Shown: positions 16,669-26,072, counted from the stretch's first letter. The stretch is 64,000 nt of DNA from an uncultured Oscillospiraceae bacterium (GCA_934481355.1 CAKSPH010000001.1:186001-250000); one strand, 5' to 3'. Numbers and translations: made by a program. Notes: generated by a model from the sequence alone, not told the origin.

Positions 16669-17411
16669 CCTCTGAAACCAAAATAATTTCCGGTATTCCT
16701 GTAAAACTATACTCTCAGGGAGCTCCGACCCGCGCCGTGCTTGCCGTCCACGGCTTCGGCGGAAGCAGGGAGAGCCTCGCGATCGCCGGGCTTGCCGAAA
16801 GGCTCTGCCCGGAGGGGTACCTCGTTGCCGCCCCGGACCTCCCGTGTCATGGGGAGCGCACCGAGCCGGAATCCGAACTCACCCCGGAGCGCTGCCTTGC
16901 GGATATCCGCGCCGTCCTCGGCTGGCTGGGCGGGAGCTTCACGGATATCTCAGCGTTTGCCACCAGCTTCGGCGGGTGCTGTATCCTGCGGCTTATCGAA
17001 ACCTCCGGCGACCCGTTCCGGAAAATAGTCCTGCGCGTCCCCGCCGTCAATATGGCGGATTCGCTCATGCGCTGCATGAGGCTCTTTCAGCCGGGATTCA
17101 CGCCTGAACAGGCGCGGCGCAATGGCTTCCACGTCAAAATGAGCCGGGAGCTTCATATCCCGTTTGAATTCTACGAAAAACTGCTGGAGCTTAACGAGGT
17201 GCGCTCCTGCCCGGCATGGGACAGACCGGATATACTGACCGTCTACGCCGGAAAGGACGAGCTTGTCGCCCGTCAGGACACCGAAGAATTCCTGCGGCTG
17301 AATCCGAAGATACAGCGCCTGTGCATAGAAGGCAGCGGCCACAGAATGAACCAGAAGCCCGAATATCTCACGCTGGCGCTGGACCGCGCCGCGGAATTCA
17401 TTCAGACATAA
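16665..17411 (+). CDS. Alpha/beta hydrolase (serine hydrolase family)
   Basis: A 248-residue cytosolic hydrolase fold. It has the oxyanion loop HGFGG (about residues 29-33), a nucleophile elbow AFATSFGG with Ser101, an acid-strand segment VYAGKDELV and the C-terminal GSGHRMNQ histidine. The elbow reads A-T-S-F-G instead of G-x-S-x-G, which is seen in some active hydrolases. It most resembles acylglycerol or carboxylesterase-type enzymes; the substrate is unknown. It overlaps the upstream membrane gene by 4 bp, so it probably acts with those proteins, perhaps on lipids. Confidence 0.85.
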   Translation: MTSETKIISGIPVKLYSQGAPTRAVLAVHGFGGSRESLAIAGLAERLCPEGYLVAAPDLPCHGERTEPESELTPERCLADIRAVLGWLGGSFTDISAFATSFGGCCILRLIETSGDPFRKIVLRVPAVNMADSLMRCMRLFQPGFTPEQARRNGFHVKMSRELHIPFEFYEKLLELNEVRSCPAWDRPDILTVYAGKDELVARQDTEEFLRLNPKIQRLCIEGSGHRMNQKPEYLTLALDRAAEFIQT

Positions 17412-17453
17412 AAACAGGGGCAGTCCATACGGATTGCCCCTGCTGCTTTATAT
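17411..17453. terminator. Bidirectional terminator
   Basis: CAGGGGCAGTCC (17415-17426), loop ATAC, GGATTGCCCCTG (17431-17442). It lies between the convergent hydrolase and BMP-protein genes. Confidence 0.85.
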
Positions 17454-18641
17454 TCAGTGCTTTATCTCCAGCGGAACTTCCTCAAATGTCGCCTTGCTTT
17501 CAATGAAGCTGTCAAGCGAGTTATCCACGCCGAGAACATACCAGTCCATCGCCAGCACATCGCTCGTGGACATCACCGCGCCCTCGCGCAGCCTGATTGA
17601 ATCCGAAATATCCTTGAGCTGTCCCATGAATATCGGCGCGGCTCCGCTTGCCACCTTGGGCACAAGCGCGTTTATTATATCCTGTGTGCCGTCCTTTGCG
17701 GCAGAAAGCGCGTCAGATATGCACAGCACGCCGTTTCCGAGGGTGCCCATGTATGAGGAGGTCTCCCAGTCGCCCATCTGCATAGCCTTGTACTGTGACA
17801 GGAAGAAGCTGTCCCGCGAGGAATAGAAATACAGTATCATGCTGTCGTAATCAGCATAATTGCTTCCATAATCTATGTTTCCGATGACCTTTATTCCCTT
17901 GCTGCTGCAATAGTTTACGACCTCCGGGGATTCCGTATAGCTGATGATTACGTCGCAGCCCTTTGCCGCCAGAGCGTCAACCGCCCTGCGTATCTCACCG
18001 TCAGTGACAGCCCATGCAGTCACCAGGCCGGCGGTTGAATACACTATCTGCGTGCCCAGAGCCGCCGCATTTATCGACTGGAGCGTGTACAGCATGGACG
18101 GGTCAACCACCATGCCTATCTTCTCGGTGTCGGAATTATATGCCGCCGCCATTCCTGCGACATAAGCCGCCTGATAAACGCCCTCCGTGTAGGCGTAGAC
18201 GTTAACCGTGCGCGCGCCGGCCCCGTAGCCGATAAAGCTGATATTCATATAGTTCTTGGAAACGCTGTTGATGACGTTTGAGTACACCGGGCTTCCCGCG
18301 ACGATATGCGTGCAGCCGTCCTCGACAAGCAGCTTCACCGCCTTCTCAAACTCGCTGACCGGAACGTTTTCTATGTACTCGGATTCCACGTCGGAATACT
18401 GCTCCGCAGCCATGCGCTGACTGTTGCAGTCAGCTGTGAATCCGCCGCCGTCAACGCTGCCCTTGTATATGAAGCCAAGCTTCGCAGCGGGCTCCGCCTC
18501 TTCGGTAGCCTGCGCAGTACCCTCTGCGGTGCCCTCGGCAGTGCCGGACTGAGTATCCGAGCCGCTGCACGCGGTAAAGGAAGTAAGTGCAGTACACAGC
18601 GCCAGCGCCGCCGCTATTCTTTTCAGCCATCTTGTACTCAT
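17454..18641 (-). CDS. BMP-family ABC transporter substrate-binding lipoprotein
   Basis: A 395-residue lipoprotein with signal peptide and lipobox LTSFTACSG (Cys about residue 25), a Thr/Ala/Glu linker, and a BMP/PnrA-type periplasmic-binding fold starting with KLGFIYKGSVDGGGFTADCN. BMP proteins bind purine nucleosides or related ligands for ABC import. The ATG at 18641 is chosen because GGAGG lies 10 bases upstream and the signal peptide starts there (MSTRWLKR); an upstream in-frame ATG lacks both. No permease or ATPase genes are adjacent, so it may serve a distant transporter or act as a sensor. Confidence 0.88.
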   Translation of the reverse strand: MSTRWLKRIAAALALCTALTSFTACSGSDTQSGTAEGTAEGTAQATEEAEPAAKLGFIYKGSVDGGGFTADCNSQRMAAEQYSDVESEYIENVPVSEFEKAVKLLVEDGCTHIVAGSPVYSNVINSVSKNYMNISFIGYGAGARTVNVYAYTEGVYQAAYVAGMAAAYNSDTEKIGMVVDPSMLYTLQSINAAALGTQIVYSTAGLVTAWAVTDGEIRRAVDALAAKGCDVIISYTESPEVVNYCSSKGIKVIGNIDYGSNYADYDSMILYFYSSRDSFFLSQYKAMQMGDWETSSYMGTLGNGVLCISDALSAAKDGTQDIINALVPKVASGAAPIFMGQLKDISDSIRLREGAVMSTSDVLAMDWYVLGVDNSLDSFIESKATFEEVPLEIKH

Positions 18642-18895
18642 GGTTGCTATACCTCCGGTATTATTATCATAAATCATTACTACCTGTAATCCAGCATAAA
18701 AAATCTGTACAGATATATTATAACATATTTCCAGAAAAAAAACAGCACTTTTCAGAAATATTTTATACAGGATTTAATTTTTTTATATTTATTTTTCCAC
18801 GAATATGTGCTATAATGGTTTTGTATATAACGATCCGCCATCCGACGGCACGTCAGGCATTAAATGCAAGTAAGTCATATCAGAAAGGGAACAAC

Positions 18896-20167
18896 ATGAA
18901 ATTCAGGAAAATAGCCGCTGCGCTCGCGGCGGCTGCAATAGTACTCACCTGCGGCTGCGAGGTACGCTCGTCAACGGCAGCGGCATGGCCTACCGGCTCA
19001 GTAAGCACCAGCAGGGACGAGCTGACCGTCACCTTCGACAGCTTCAACAAGGAATACAAGTACTGGCTGCTGATGAAGCAGATACCGGACGACACCGCCT
19101 CTGAAACAGCGGACGAGTGCAGGACCCAGCGCGAATCCATCATAAACTACCTGATAAACGAGAAGATCGTCCTCGACCAGGCAAAGCAGATGGGGCTTGA
19201 CAGCTTCACGGACGAGGAGCAGCAGTCCATTGAGGACGACTACAACAGCTTTATCGAGCAGTCCGTCGAGAGCTTCAAGAGCTACGTCAACGCCGGGGAA
19301 TACGGCACCGGCGAGGTAAACGGCGACGCCGCAATCCTTGAGGAAGCCGAGAAGATATTCGATGAAAAACTCGCAGAATGCGGAATGACCCGCGATGATA
19401 TCCTGATGTGGTTCCGCAACGCAAAGCTGGCGGACAAGCTAAAGGCAAAGCTCGCCGAGGACAGTCCCATAGAGTACAGCGACGCCGAGGACGAATACAA
19501 CGACATCGTAGACGGCATAAAGCAGGCGTATGAAAACGACCCGTCCGATTATGAAAGCAACCTCTACTACAAATATTACTGGCTTCCGGAAAACTCCCGC
19601 ATGATAAAACATATCCTTCTGAAATTCGACACGGAGGATTCCACAGAGATAAGCGCCTGCCGCGAAAACAACGATGAAGCCGGCGCCGAAAAGGCGAAGG
19701 AGCAGGCGCTTGAAAAGCTGAAGCCCCGCGCCGAGGAAATAATCAATATGCTGGACAACGGCGGGGATTTTGACGAAATCGCACAGGCATACTCCGAGGA
19801 CCCCGGACTTGCAAGCAATCCTGACGGATACCTTGTCGTACCGAACGGGACCACCTATTATGCCGAATTCCAGCAGGCAGCGTATGAGCTCCAGAATATA
19901 GGCGACTACAAGCTGGTAAGCACCGACCTCGGCTGGCACATCGAAATGTACGCCTCAGACGCCGTTATAACCGAGGAGAATCAGAAATCCCTCATTGAGT
20001 CTATTCTGAAAACGCTTCAGGACAATTCCTCCACAGCCTCCTACAACTCAGCAATGCAGAAGTGGCGCTGGGAATATGCATACGACATAGACTACATCAA
20101 GCTGAACATCACTGAATCCGCCGACACAGCGGAAAGCTCCACTGCTTCGGAGGTATCCTCGTCTTGA
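18896..20167 (+). CDS. PrsA/PpiC-type foldase lipoprotein
   Basis: A 423-residue lipoprotein: signal peptide with Cys-rich end (VLTCGCEV), a SurA-like N-terminal helical domain (about 45-230) and a parvulin domain (about 235-345) with KHILLKF, FDEIAQAYSEDPG, GYLVV and LGWHIEM, the usual PPIC landmarks. A Ser/Thr tail ends the protein. It should help secreted proteins fold outside the membrane. The ATG at 18896 is preceded by GAAAGGG and a TGCTATAAT-type -10 at about 18811-18816. The next gene, a paralogue, overlaps it by 4 bases. Confidence 0.88.
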   Translation: MKFRKIAAALAAAAIVLTCGCEVRSSTAAAWPTGSVSTSRDELTVTFDSFNKEYKYWLLMKQIPDDTASETADECRTQRESIINYLINEKIVLDQAKQMGLDSFTDEEQQSIEDDYNSFIEQSVESFKSYVNAGEYGTGEVNGDAAILEEAEKIFDEKLAECGMTRDDILMWFRNAKLADKLKAKLAEDSPIEYSDAEDEYNDIVDGIKQAYENDPSDYESNLYYKYYWLPENSRMIKHILLKFDTEDSTEISACRENNDEAGAEKAKEQALEKLKPRAEEIINMLDNGGDFDEIAQAYSEDPGLASNPDGYLVVPNGTTYYAEFQQAAYELQNIGDYKLVSTDLGWHIEMYASDAVITEENQKSLIESILKTLQDNSSTASYNSAMQKWRWEYAYDIDYIKLNITESADTAESSTASEVSSS

Positions 20168-21456
20168 GAAACAAAAGCATAATGCTCGCAGCCGCCCTTT
20201 GCGCGGCGCTTACGCTCACCGCCTGCACCGGAGGGAACAGCAGTTCATCTGAAAGCTCCAAAACGCCTCAGGCAACGGCAGAGGCAGTTTCCACCGCTGA
20301 AAGCTCCGCGGCAGAGGACGGCTTATATTCCGTGCTGACCGCGGATATCCCGGCTGATACGGTGATAGCCTCCGCCGGAAACGGTGCGGAGGGAATGGAC
20401 GTCACCTTCGGAGAGTTCATCAGGGAATACCGCTACTACCTGTGGCAGTACGGATTCTACGCCGATACCGACAGCTCCGTTTCCGACCAGATGAAGCAGG
20501 CGCGTCAGGACGTTATCGACGGCATAATCAAGGACCGCATAATCCGCGCGAAATTTGCGGAATACGGACTGTCGTTCACTGACGAGGAAAAGCAGAATAT
20601 TCAGGATTCCGCAGACAGCGCGATAAACGACATCATCGCCAGCATAAAACAGGTGATAGCCTACGCGGACAGCTCACTTTCTGATGACGAACTGACGGAA
20701 AAGGCGCAGCTCCGGCTCAGTCAGGGACTTTCGGACTGCGGACTCACCCGTGACGACCTCTGCGGCTGGCAGGAAGTCACCGCCATGGCGCAGAAGCTCC
20801 GGGACAAGTTTTCCGAGAACGCCGATGTCACGGACGATGAACTTGAAGCCAAAATGACCGAGACCATCGACAGCGTAAAGAAATCCTACGAGGACGACCC
20901 GGCTTCATTCTACGGGCAGTACTACTCGAATCTGTGGCTGCCGGAGGGCACCCGCGCCATTCAGGCTATTCTTGTAGGATTCGACTACGACGCATATTCA
21001 CAGATAAACGCCCTGCGCACCGACGGCAAGGACGAGGAAGCGGACAAGCTCCGGGAGGAAAGCCTGCCATCGATACAGGAGCGATATGACGCGCTGATGG
21101 AAAAGGTGAACTCCGGGGAGGATTTCGCGCAGCTTATGACCGACAACAACGAGGACGAGGGCAACGGTCTGTTTATCGTCACCCCCGGCACTGAAATTTA
21201 CGGCGCAGATTTCTACAACGCCGCGATGGGTCTGGAGAATATCGGAGATACCACATCAGTGCTGCTGGATTACGGCTGGTATATCCTGAGATATCAGCAG
21301 GACGCGGAGGTCACCGCCGACGACCTCGAAAAAACGCGGACCAGCGTACGGCAGAATCTGCTGCTCAGCAAAAAGAACGATTTATATAATGCAGAATACG
21401 AAAAGTGGGCGGAGGAATACGCCTTTACAATGGATAAGGACGTCCTTGCACTTTAA
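20164..21456 (+). CDS. Second PrsA/SurA-like lipoprotein (paralogue)
   Basis: A 430-residue lipoprotein with lipobox LTLTACTGG and a Ser-rich linker, related to the upstream protein. Shared landmarks are an EFIREYRYYLWQ N-domain helix, the NLWLPEGTRAIQAILVGFD strand before the parvulin region and YGWYILRYQQD near its end. The parvulin domain is less typical (LFIVTPGTEIYG in place of the usual loop), so it may be a chaperone more than an isomerase. The start is TTG at 20164, with GGAGG 9 bases upstream and a TTGA overlap with the preceding stop; ATG at 20182 is the alternative. Confidence 0.8.
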   Translation: MRNKSIMLAAALCAALTLTACTGGNSSSSESSKTPQATAEAVSTAESSAAEDGLYSVLTADIPADTVIASAGNGAEGMDVTFGEFIREYRYYLWQYGFYADTDSSVSDQMKQARQDVIDGIIKDRIIRAKFAEYGLSFTDEEKQNIQDSADSAINDIIASIKQVIAYADSSLSDDELTEKAQLRLSQGLSDCGLTRDDLCGWQEVTAMAQKLRDKFSENADVTDDELEAKMTETIDSVKKSYEDDPASFYGQYYSNLWLPEGTRAIQAILVGFDYDAYSQINALRTDGKDEEADKLREESLPSIQERYDALMEKVNSGEDFAQLMTDNNEDEGNGLFIVTPGTEIYGADFYNAAMGLENIGDTTSVLLDYGWYILRYQQDAEVTADDLEKTRTSVRQNLLLSKKNDLYNAEYEKWAEEYAFTMDKDVLAL

Positions 21457-21482
21457 GGGCGCATGGTTTGGAGAGAACAACG

Positions 21483-22763
21483 ATGAACACACCTTTATCA
21501 GATTTTCTTGACGAATACGGCAGAAAGGGAATGCTCCGGCTGCATATGCCAGGGCACAACGGCGAGGAATCCCACGATATCACCGAGATAGACGGCGCGG
21601 ACAGCCTTTACGAAACCGATGATTCCCGCGGTATCATCGCCCACAGCGAGGCTATCGCCGCCAAGATATTCGGTGCGGAGCGCACCTGCTATTCCGCGGG
21701 CGGAAGCACTCTTGCGATTCAGACCGCCCTTGCGGTGCTGAAATCCCAGGGCTGCAAAACGATAGCCGCCGGGCGCTGCTCCCACAGGAGCCTTGTTTCT
21801 GCGGCGGCGCTGCTTGATCTGGACATAAAGTGGCTGTATCCGCTGGAATACCCCACCGCCGCCGTTGACTGCTCAAATCAGTCGCTGTCCGGCGCGGACG
21901 CGCTTTTCTTCACGAACGTGGATTACTACGGCGGCACCTGCCATGCAGAAGCCCCGGGGATACCAACAGTGTGCGACAACGCCCACGGCGCTTACCTCAG
22001 ATTCGTCAGCAAGCAGGCTTTCGGCAGGGAATACCTCCACCCGATGGAAATGGGATTCCCGGTTATCTCGGCGGAATCCGCGCACAAGACCCTCCCCGCG
22101 CTGACCGGGGCGGCTTATCTGCACTTCTCAAAGGGCACGGACCATTCCCGCGCCAAGGAAATGGAAGCTATGTTCGGCAGCAGCAGCCCATCCTACCTCA
22201 TTATGGAGAGCCTTGACAGGTTCAACGGCAGGCTCCTCGCCGACCCGGAGTGCGTCAACCGCGCCTGCGCCAGCGTAAAGAAGCTCAAGACAAGACTCGC
22301 CGCGCACGGCTTCACCCTGAGAAAATCCGACCACCTGCGCGTGACGATAAACACCCGCGCGTGGGGCTATTCCGGTCAGGAATTTGCGGACGCGCTGCGG
22401 CTCAACGGCGCTGAATGCGAACTCGCGGACGAAAACTACACAGTGCTTCTGTTCTCCGCGATAACCTCCCCGGAGGACTGTCAGCGGGCTGAAATGGCAC
22501 TCTGCCTTATCGACCGCCGCACTCCCATACCGGCTGTAAACTACCCTGTTATCCGCCCGAAAAAGGAAACGTCCGTGCGCGAGGCGGTGTTCAGCAAGCA
22601 GCGGAAGATCCCCGCCGGGGAAGCCATAGGAAAAATCTGCGGCGGAATACAGTCCCCCTGCCCGCCCTGTATTCCTATAGTCATGCCCGGAGAGCGCATA
22701 GACAGCGAAGCCGCTGAGGCGCTCAGGCTGTACGGGGTAAAGTACGTCAGCGTTCTGGAGTAA
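21483..22763 (+). CDS. Orn/Lys/Arg decarboxylase family PLP enzyme
   Basis: A 426-residue fold-type I PLP enzyme. It has the family's RLHMPGHNG opening, the EIDGADSLYE segment, CYSAGGSTLAIQ, and the Schiff-base lysine in SAESAHKTLPALTGAAYLH. It is shorter than inducible E. coli-type decarboxylases and lacks their wing domain, like Gram-positive arginine or lysine decarboxylases such as SpeA. With a polyamine transporter elsewhere in the window a role in polyamine metabolism is plausible. ATG at 21483 (GGAGAG 8 bases upstream) is preferred to TTG at 21468. Its end overlaps the convergent PH-domain gene by 17 bp. Confidence 0.87.
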   Translation: MNTPLSDFLDEYGRKGMLRLHMPGHNGEESHDITEIDGADSLYETDDSRGIIAHSEAIAAKIFGAERTCYSAGGSTLAIQTALAVLKSQGCKTIAAGRCSHRSLVSAAALLDLDIKWLYPLEYPTAAVDCSNQSLSGADALFFTNVDYYGGTCHAEAPGIPTVCDNAHGAYLRFVSKQAFGREYLHPMEMGFPVISAESAHKTLPALTGAAYLHFSKGTDHSRAKEMEAMFGSSSPSYLIMESLDRFNGRLLADPECVNRACASVKKLKTRLAAHGFTLRKSDHLRVTINTRAWGYSGQEFADALRLNGAECELADENYTVLLFSAITSPEDCQRAEMALCLIDRRTPIPAVNYPVIRPKKETSVREAVFSKQRKIPAGEAIGKICGGIQSPCPPCIPIVMPGERIDSEAAEALRLYGVKYVSVLE

Positions 22764-23973
22764 ACATCTCCGATATCTCCCGGTACGGCACATTGCGTAG
22801 CTTGTAACGCTTTCTGCCTGCGCAGGATACCGTGATATCGCACATCCCGGAAAAGCGCTGGAATATATTGCGTCCGGTCATGGTGTACACGGTCTTTCTG
22901 TCGGGAATTACGGCGGTGTAAAACCGTGCGCCCCGCCGGAAGGCAAGCCCGGTCACTCCGCCGGAACGCGCCGCCATGCTCTTGCGCATATACACGGCGT
23001 AGGTCGCGGCGTACCACAGGCTTATAACCGCGCCGCTCCACAGCAGGGACTGTACGAGGCCGGCGGCTGTCGGCTCCGCGAGGAACGTCAGCAGGAGCGC
23101 ACCGGCAAATACCGCAAGCCACCCCAGAGGGGCGGCACAGTGCCCGAAAAGCGCGGAAAACGGCGGCTTAACGCGGTTTTCCTGCGGCGGCGGGAGTTTG
23201 CACATCTTCGTCAGCAGACGGTCTGCCGCTCGGCGGCGCAGCGCCGGGAATATCAGCACGTCATGCGCGTACAATGAAGCACAGCCGAGCGCAAGAGTTG
23301 AAAGAGTGTCGCACCGTAGGCAGGCGGTCAGGTTATTCCGTACCAGCCTGTATTCATATAATGTGAATATCCCGTGCCGCACCGTTATGAATCCGCCCTC
23401 GCAGGAGAGACGGAACCTCATCATTCCCACGGCTTTCCGCACAAATGCGAGAAGCCACGCCGCGCTTACAAAAACCGCCGCCAGCGCAGTCACCCGGGGC
23501 ACCCCGATATGAAGCGCCGCCAGCACTTTCCGGACTTCCTCGGCGGCGCCAAACATTGCGGACATTATACGGCTGAAGCTGTCGCTGCCAAACACGCTTC
23601 CGGTGCGGTCAAGCAGCAGCGCGAACGTGATAACTCCGCTGAACGCCCTGGTATCAACGAACGCGCCCGCCGCCGACTGAAGCGGCCGCGCCCGGACGGA
23701 AACCCCGGTGTATTCCGGCAGAAACGGCATTTCCTCACGGATATGCAGGTAGAAGTACACCCCGCCGGAAAGCGTGCTCACTTCCACGCGCCTGCCCCTG
23801 AACAGACGTATCACGGGAGTACGGCGTATCTCTATCTTCGTCACTGCGGAAAGCGGGATATCATACCTCCGCCGGAATATCAGCCCCCGGGTCACTGTTA
23901 TCATATCCCGGGAGAATTCCGTGCGGACAAATATCCTGCGCAGTACGAAATACATCAGGAATTCCACAGACAT
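22747..23973 (-). CDS. PH-domain (bPH2, YdbT-like) membrane protein
   Basis: About 408 residues. Bacterial PH-like segments recur: MITVTRGLIFRRRYDIPLSA near residue 23, GFITVRHGIFTLYEYRLVR near 225 and a C-terminal GLAFRRGARFYTAVIPDRKT. Hydrophobic helices lie between them, as in the YdbS/YdbT family of unknown function, linked in Bacillus to resistance to certain peptide antibiotics. The start is uncertain: ATG 23973 is very close to the AGGGGGG site; GTG 23967 would have better spacing and GTG 23994 lacks a site. The usual YdbS partner is not seen. Confidence 0.72.
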   Translation of the reverse strand: MSVEFLMYFVLRRIFVRTEFSRDMITVTRGLIFRRRYDIPLSAVTKIEIRRTPVIRLFRGRRVEVSTLSGGVYFYLHIREEMPFLPEYTGVSVRARPLQSAAGAFVDTRAFSGVITFALLLDRTGSVFGSDSFSRIMSAMFGAAEEVRKVLAALHIGVPRVTALAAVFVSAAWLLAFVRKAVGMMRFRLSCEGGFITVRHGIFTLYEYRLVRNNLTACLRCDTLSTLALGCASLYAHDVLIFPALRRRAADRLLTKMCKLPPPQENRVKPPFSALFGHCAAPLGWLAVFAGALLLTFLAEPTAAGLVQSLLWSGAVISLWYAATYAVYMRKSMAARSGGVTGLAFRRGARFYTAVIPDRKTVYTMTGRNIFQRFSGMCDITVSCAGRKRYKLRNVPYREISEMFTPER

Positions 23974-24020
23974 CACCCCCCTATGTAGGGTCACATATAC
24001 ACAAAAAAGGAGAAGTTTCT

Positions 24021-25385
24021 ATGAAAACATCATGTATCATTCTCGCAGGCGGCGCCGGAAAGCGCATGAAATCCGAGCGCCCGAAAGTCCTCGCAGAGGT
24101 TCTCTGCAAACCCATGCTCGGCTGGGTGCTGGACGCGGCGCAGGATTTCGGCTTTGACGAGATCGCCGTTGTCACCGGCTTCCGCGCGGAGCTTACAAGC
24201 GCATACATCACCTCGCGCGGAGGCAGCATAACCATATGTCATCAGGCGGAGCAGAAGGGCACCGGGGACGCGGTGAAATCCGCGCAGGATGTCATTGACC
24301 GCTCCGACGCGGTATGCGTACTGAACGGCGACGCTCCGTTCATTGACGCGGCAACGCTCCGGGCTTCGCTGGAGCTCCACCGGAACAGCGGAAGCGAAGT
24401 CACCGTCATCACCGCCGAGATAGACGACCCGCAGGGCTACGGCAGAATAATCCGCGACAACGGCTCTTTCTCCGCAATACGCGAACAGAAGGATTGTTCC
24501 CCCGAAGAGGCTGAAATATGCGAGGTCAACAGCGGAGCATACTGGTTCAGCGCGCGGAAGCTCTCGGAGACCCTGCCGAAGCTGTCCACCGGCAACGCCG
24601 CCGGAGAATACTACCTCACCGACTGCGTGGAGCTCATGCAGCGCCGTGAGGCTTACAAGTCCGCCAATCCTGATATCGTGCTCGGCGCGAACACCCGGGG
24701 CGCCCTGCTGGAGCTGAACCAGCTCGCAAGGCTGCGCAGGCTGTCGCAGCTCATGGAGGAGGGCGTAAGTTTCATCACTCTTGACGGCATCATAATCGGC
24801 GCCGACGTTAAGATTGGCTGCGACACCACGATACTCCCGAACACCGTGATACTCGGGAATACAACCATCGGAAAGGGCTGCACCATCGGCGCTAACTCCC
24901 ATATTGAAAACTGCACTATCGGCGACGGCGTACAGCTCAACAATGTCCAGGCGTATGAATCCGTTGTCGAGGACGATGTGAAGATAGGTCCGTTCGCACA
25001 GCTCCGCCCGGGAACGACCATCAGAAAGGGCGTAAAGATAGGCGATTTCGTTGAGATAAAGAACAGCGACATCGGAATAAATACTGCCGTGGCTCACCTC
25101 ACTTACGTCGGCGACAGCGACGTAGGCAGGGGAGTTAATTTCGGCTGCGGCTGCGTTACCGCGAACTATGACGGAATAAACAAGTTCCGCACGAAGATAG
25201 GCGACCATGCGTTCATCGGCTGCAACACCAACCTCATCGCCCCGGTAGAGGTCGGCGAAAACGCGACTACCGCCGCAGGCTCCACCATAACGAAGGACGT
25301 TCCCGCAAACTCCCTTGCGGTAGAGCGCGGTCAGGTGAGGGTCATCGAAAACTGGGGCAAGAACGCCCTCCGCAAGAAAAAGTGA
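24021..25385 (+). CDS. glmU: Bifunctional GlmU: glucosamine-1-P acetyltransferase / GlcNAc-1-P uridyltransferase
   Basis: A 454-residue cytosolic enzyme making UDP-GlcNAc for peptidoglycan. The N-terminal nucleotidyltransferase begins with LAGGAGKRMKSERPKVL (signature LxxGxGxRMxSxxPKVL) and has QKGTGDAVKSA and NGDAPF. From about residue 250 a left-handed beta helix of hexapeptide repeats runs to the end, including the acetyltransferase segment VAHLTYVGDSDVGRGVNFG and ANYDG. Length is standard. AAAAGGAG lies ahead of the ATG. It is followed 7 bp later by a nicotinamidase-like gene. Confidence 0.97.
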   Translation: MKTSCIILAGGAGKRMKSERPKVLAEVLCKPMLGWVLDAAQDFGFDEIAVVTGFRAELTSAYITSRGGSITICHQAEQKGTGDAVKSAQDVIDRSDAVCVLNGDAPFIDAATLRASLELHRNSGSEVTVITAEIDDPQGYGRIIRDNGSFSAIREQKDCSPEEAEICEVNSGAYWFSARKLSETLPKLSTGNAAGEYYLTDCVELMQRREAYKSANPDIVLGANTRGALLELNQLARLRRLSQLMEEGVSFITLDGIIIGADVKIGCDTTILPNTVILGNTTIGKGCTIGANSHIENCTIGDGVQLNNVQAYESVVEDDVKIGPFAQLRPGTTIRKGVKIGDFVEIKNSDIGINTAVAHLTYVGDSDVGRGVNFGCGCVTANYDGINKFRTKIGDHAFIGCNTNLIAPVEVGENATTAAGSTITKDVPANSLAVERGQVRVIENWGKNALRKKK

Positions 25386-25392
25386 GGTATTT

Positions 25393-25911
25393 ATGAAAGC
25401 TCTGGTCGTAGTAGATTATCAGGTGGATTTCGTGAACGGCGCGCTGGGCTTCCCCGGCGCTGAGAAGCTGGAGCCGCTCATTCTCGCGAAGATTGCGGAC
25501 TGCCGAAAATCCGGCGGGCAGGTGATATTCACGCTGGACACCCACGGAGAGAATTACCCTGAAACCGCCGAGGGAAAGAAGCTCCCCGTACCGCACTGCA
25601 TCAAGGGGACTCCAGGGCACGCGCTTTACGGAAAGGTCGCGGAAGCGGTAACTCCCGATGACATCGTGATAGAGAAGCCCGCTTTCGGCTCGCTGGAGCT
25701 CGCGGATTTATTGCGGCGCATTTCCCCGGAGGAAGTGGAGCTTTGCGGACTTGTTACGGACATCTGCGTTATCTCCAACGCGATCATCGCCAAAGCCGCC
25801 CTGCCGGAAAGCCGCGTAGTGGTAGACGGCTCCGCCTGCGGCACTGCCGACCGTGAGGCTCACGAAAGGGCTCTTGCGGTAATGCGCGGAGTTCAGGTAG
25901 ACGTTATATAA
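25393..25911 (+). CDS. Cysteine hydrolase, nicotinamidase-like
   Basis: A 172-residue isochorismatase-fold hydrolase. The triad is visible: Asp9 in VVDYQVDF, Lys in IEKPAFGS (about residue 96) and Cys in GLVTDICVISNA (about residue 121). DTHGENYPETAEGKKLPVPH carries the Asp/His residues that bind metal in nicotinamidases. It most likely deamidates nicotinamide to nicotinate, the step before nicotinate phosphoribosyltransferase, whose gene 10.5 kb away is interrupted by a stop. It is cotranscribed with glmU (7-bp gap) and followed by a terminator. Confidence 0.85.
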   Translation: MKALVVVDYQVDFVNGALGFPGAEKLEPLILAKIADCRKSGGQVIFTLDTHGENYPETAEGKKLPVPHCIKGTPGHALYGKVAEAVTPDDIVIEKPAFGSLELADLLRRISPEEVELCGLVTDICVISNAIIAKAALPESRVVVDGSACGTADREAHERALAVMRGVQVDVI

Positions 25912-25917
25912 ACACTG

Positions 25918-25969
25918 AACCCCCGTTCACTGCTGTCGTCATCACAGCGGCGCGGGGGTTTTTATTATA
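25918..25969 (+). terminator. Terminator after glmU operon
   Basis: AACCCCCG (25918-25925) pairs with CGGGGGTT (25953-25960), with an inner GCTGT/ACAGC stem, then TTTATTAT. Confidence 0.85.
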
Positions 25970-26014
25970 AGCTCAGCACCGGACTGTGGCATTCCTGCGC
26001 TGAGAATTGTTTTC

Positions 26015-26047
26015 GTTCTTCCCGCCGCTTTTCACGGCGGGAAGAAC
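26015..26047. terminator. Strong hairpin, probable end of the padR-DUF4097 operon
   Basis: GTTCTTCCCGCCG (26015-26027) and CGGCGGGAAGAAC (26035-26047) form a 13-bp perfect stem downstream of the last DUF4097 gene. The minus-strand tail is A-rich, not a clean T run, so termination is probable but not certain. Confidence 0.55.
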
Positions 26048-26072
26048 TATATATTGGGGGAAGGAAGAAATC

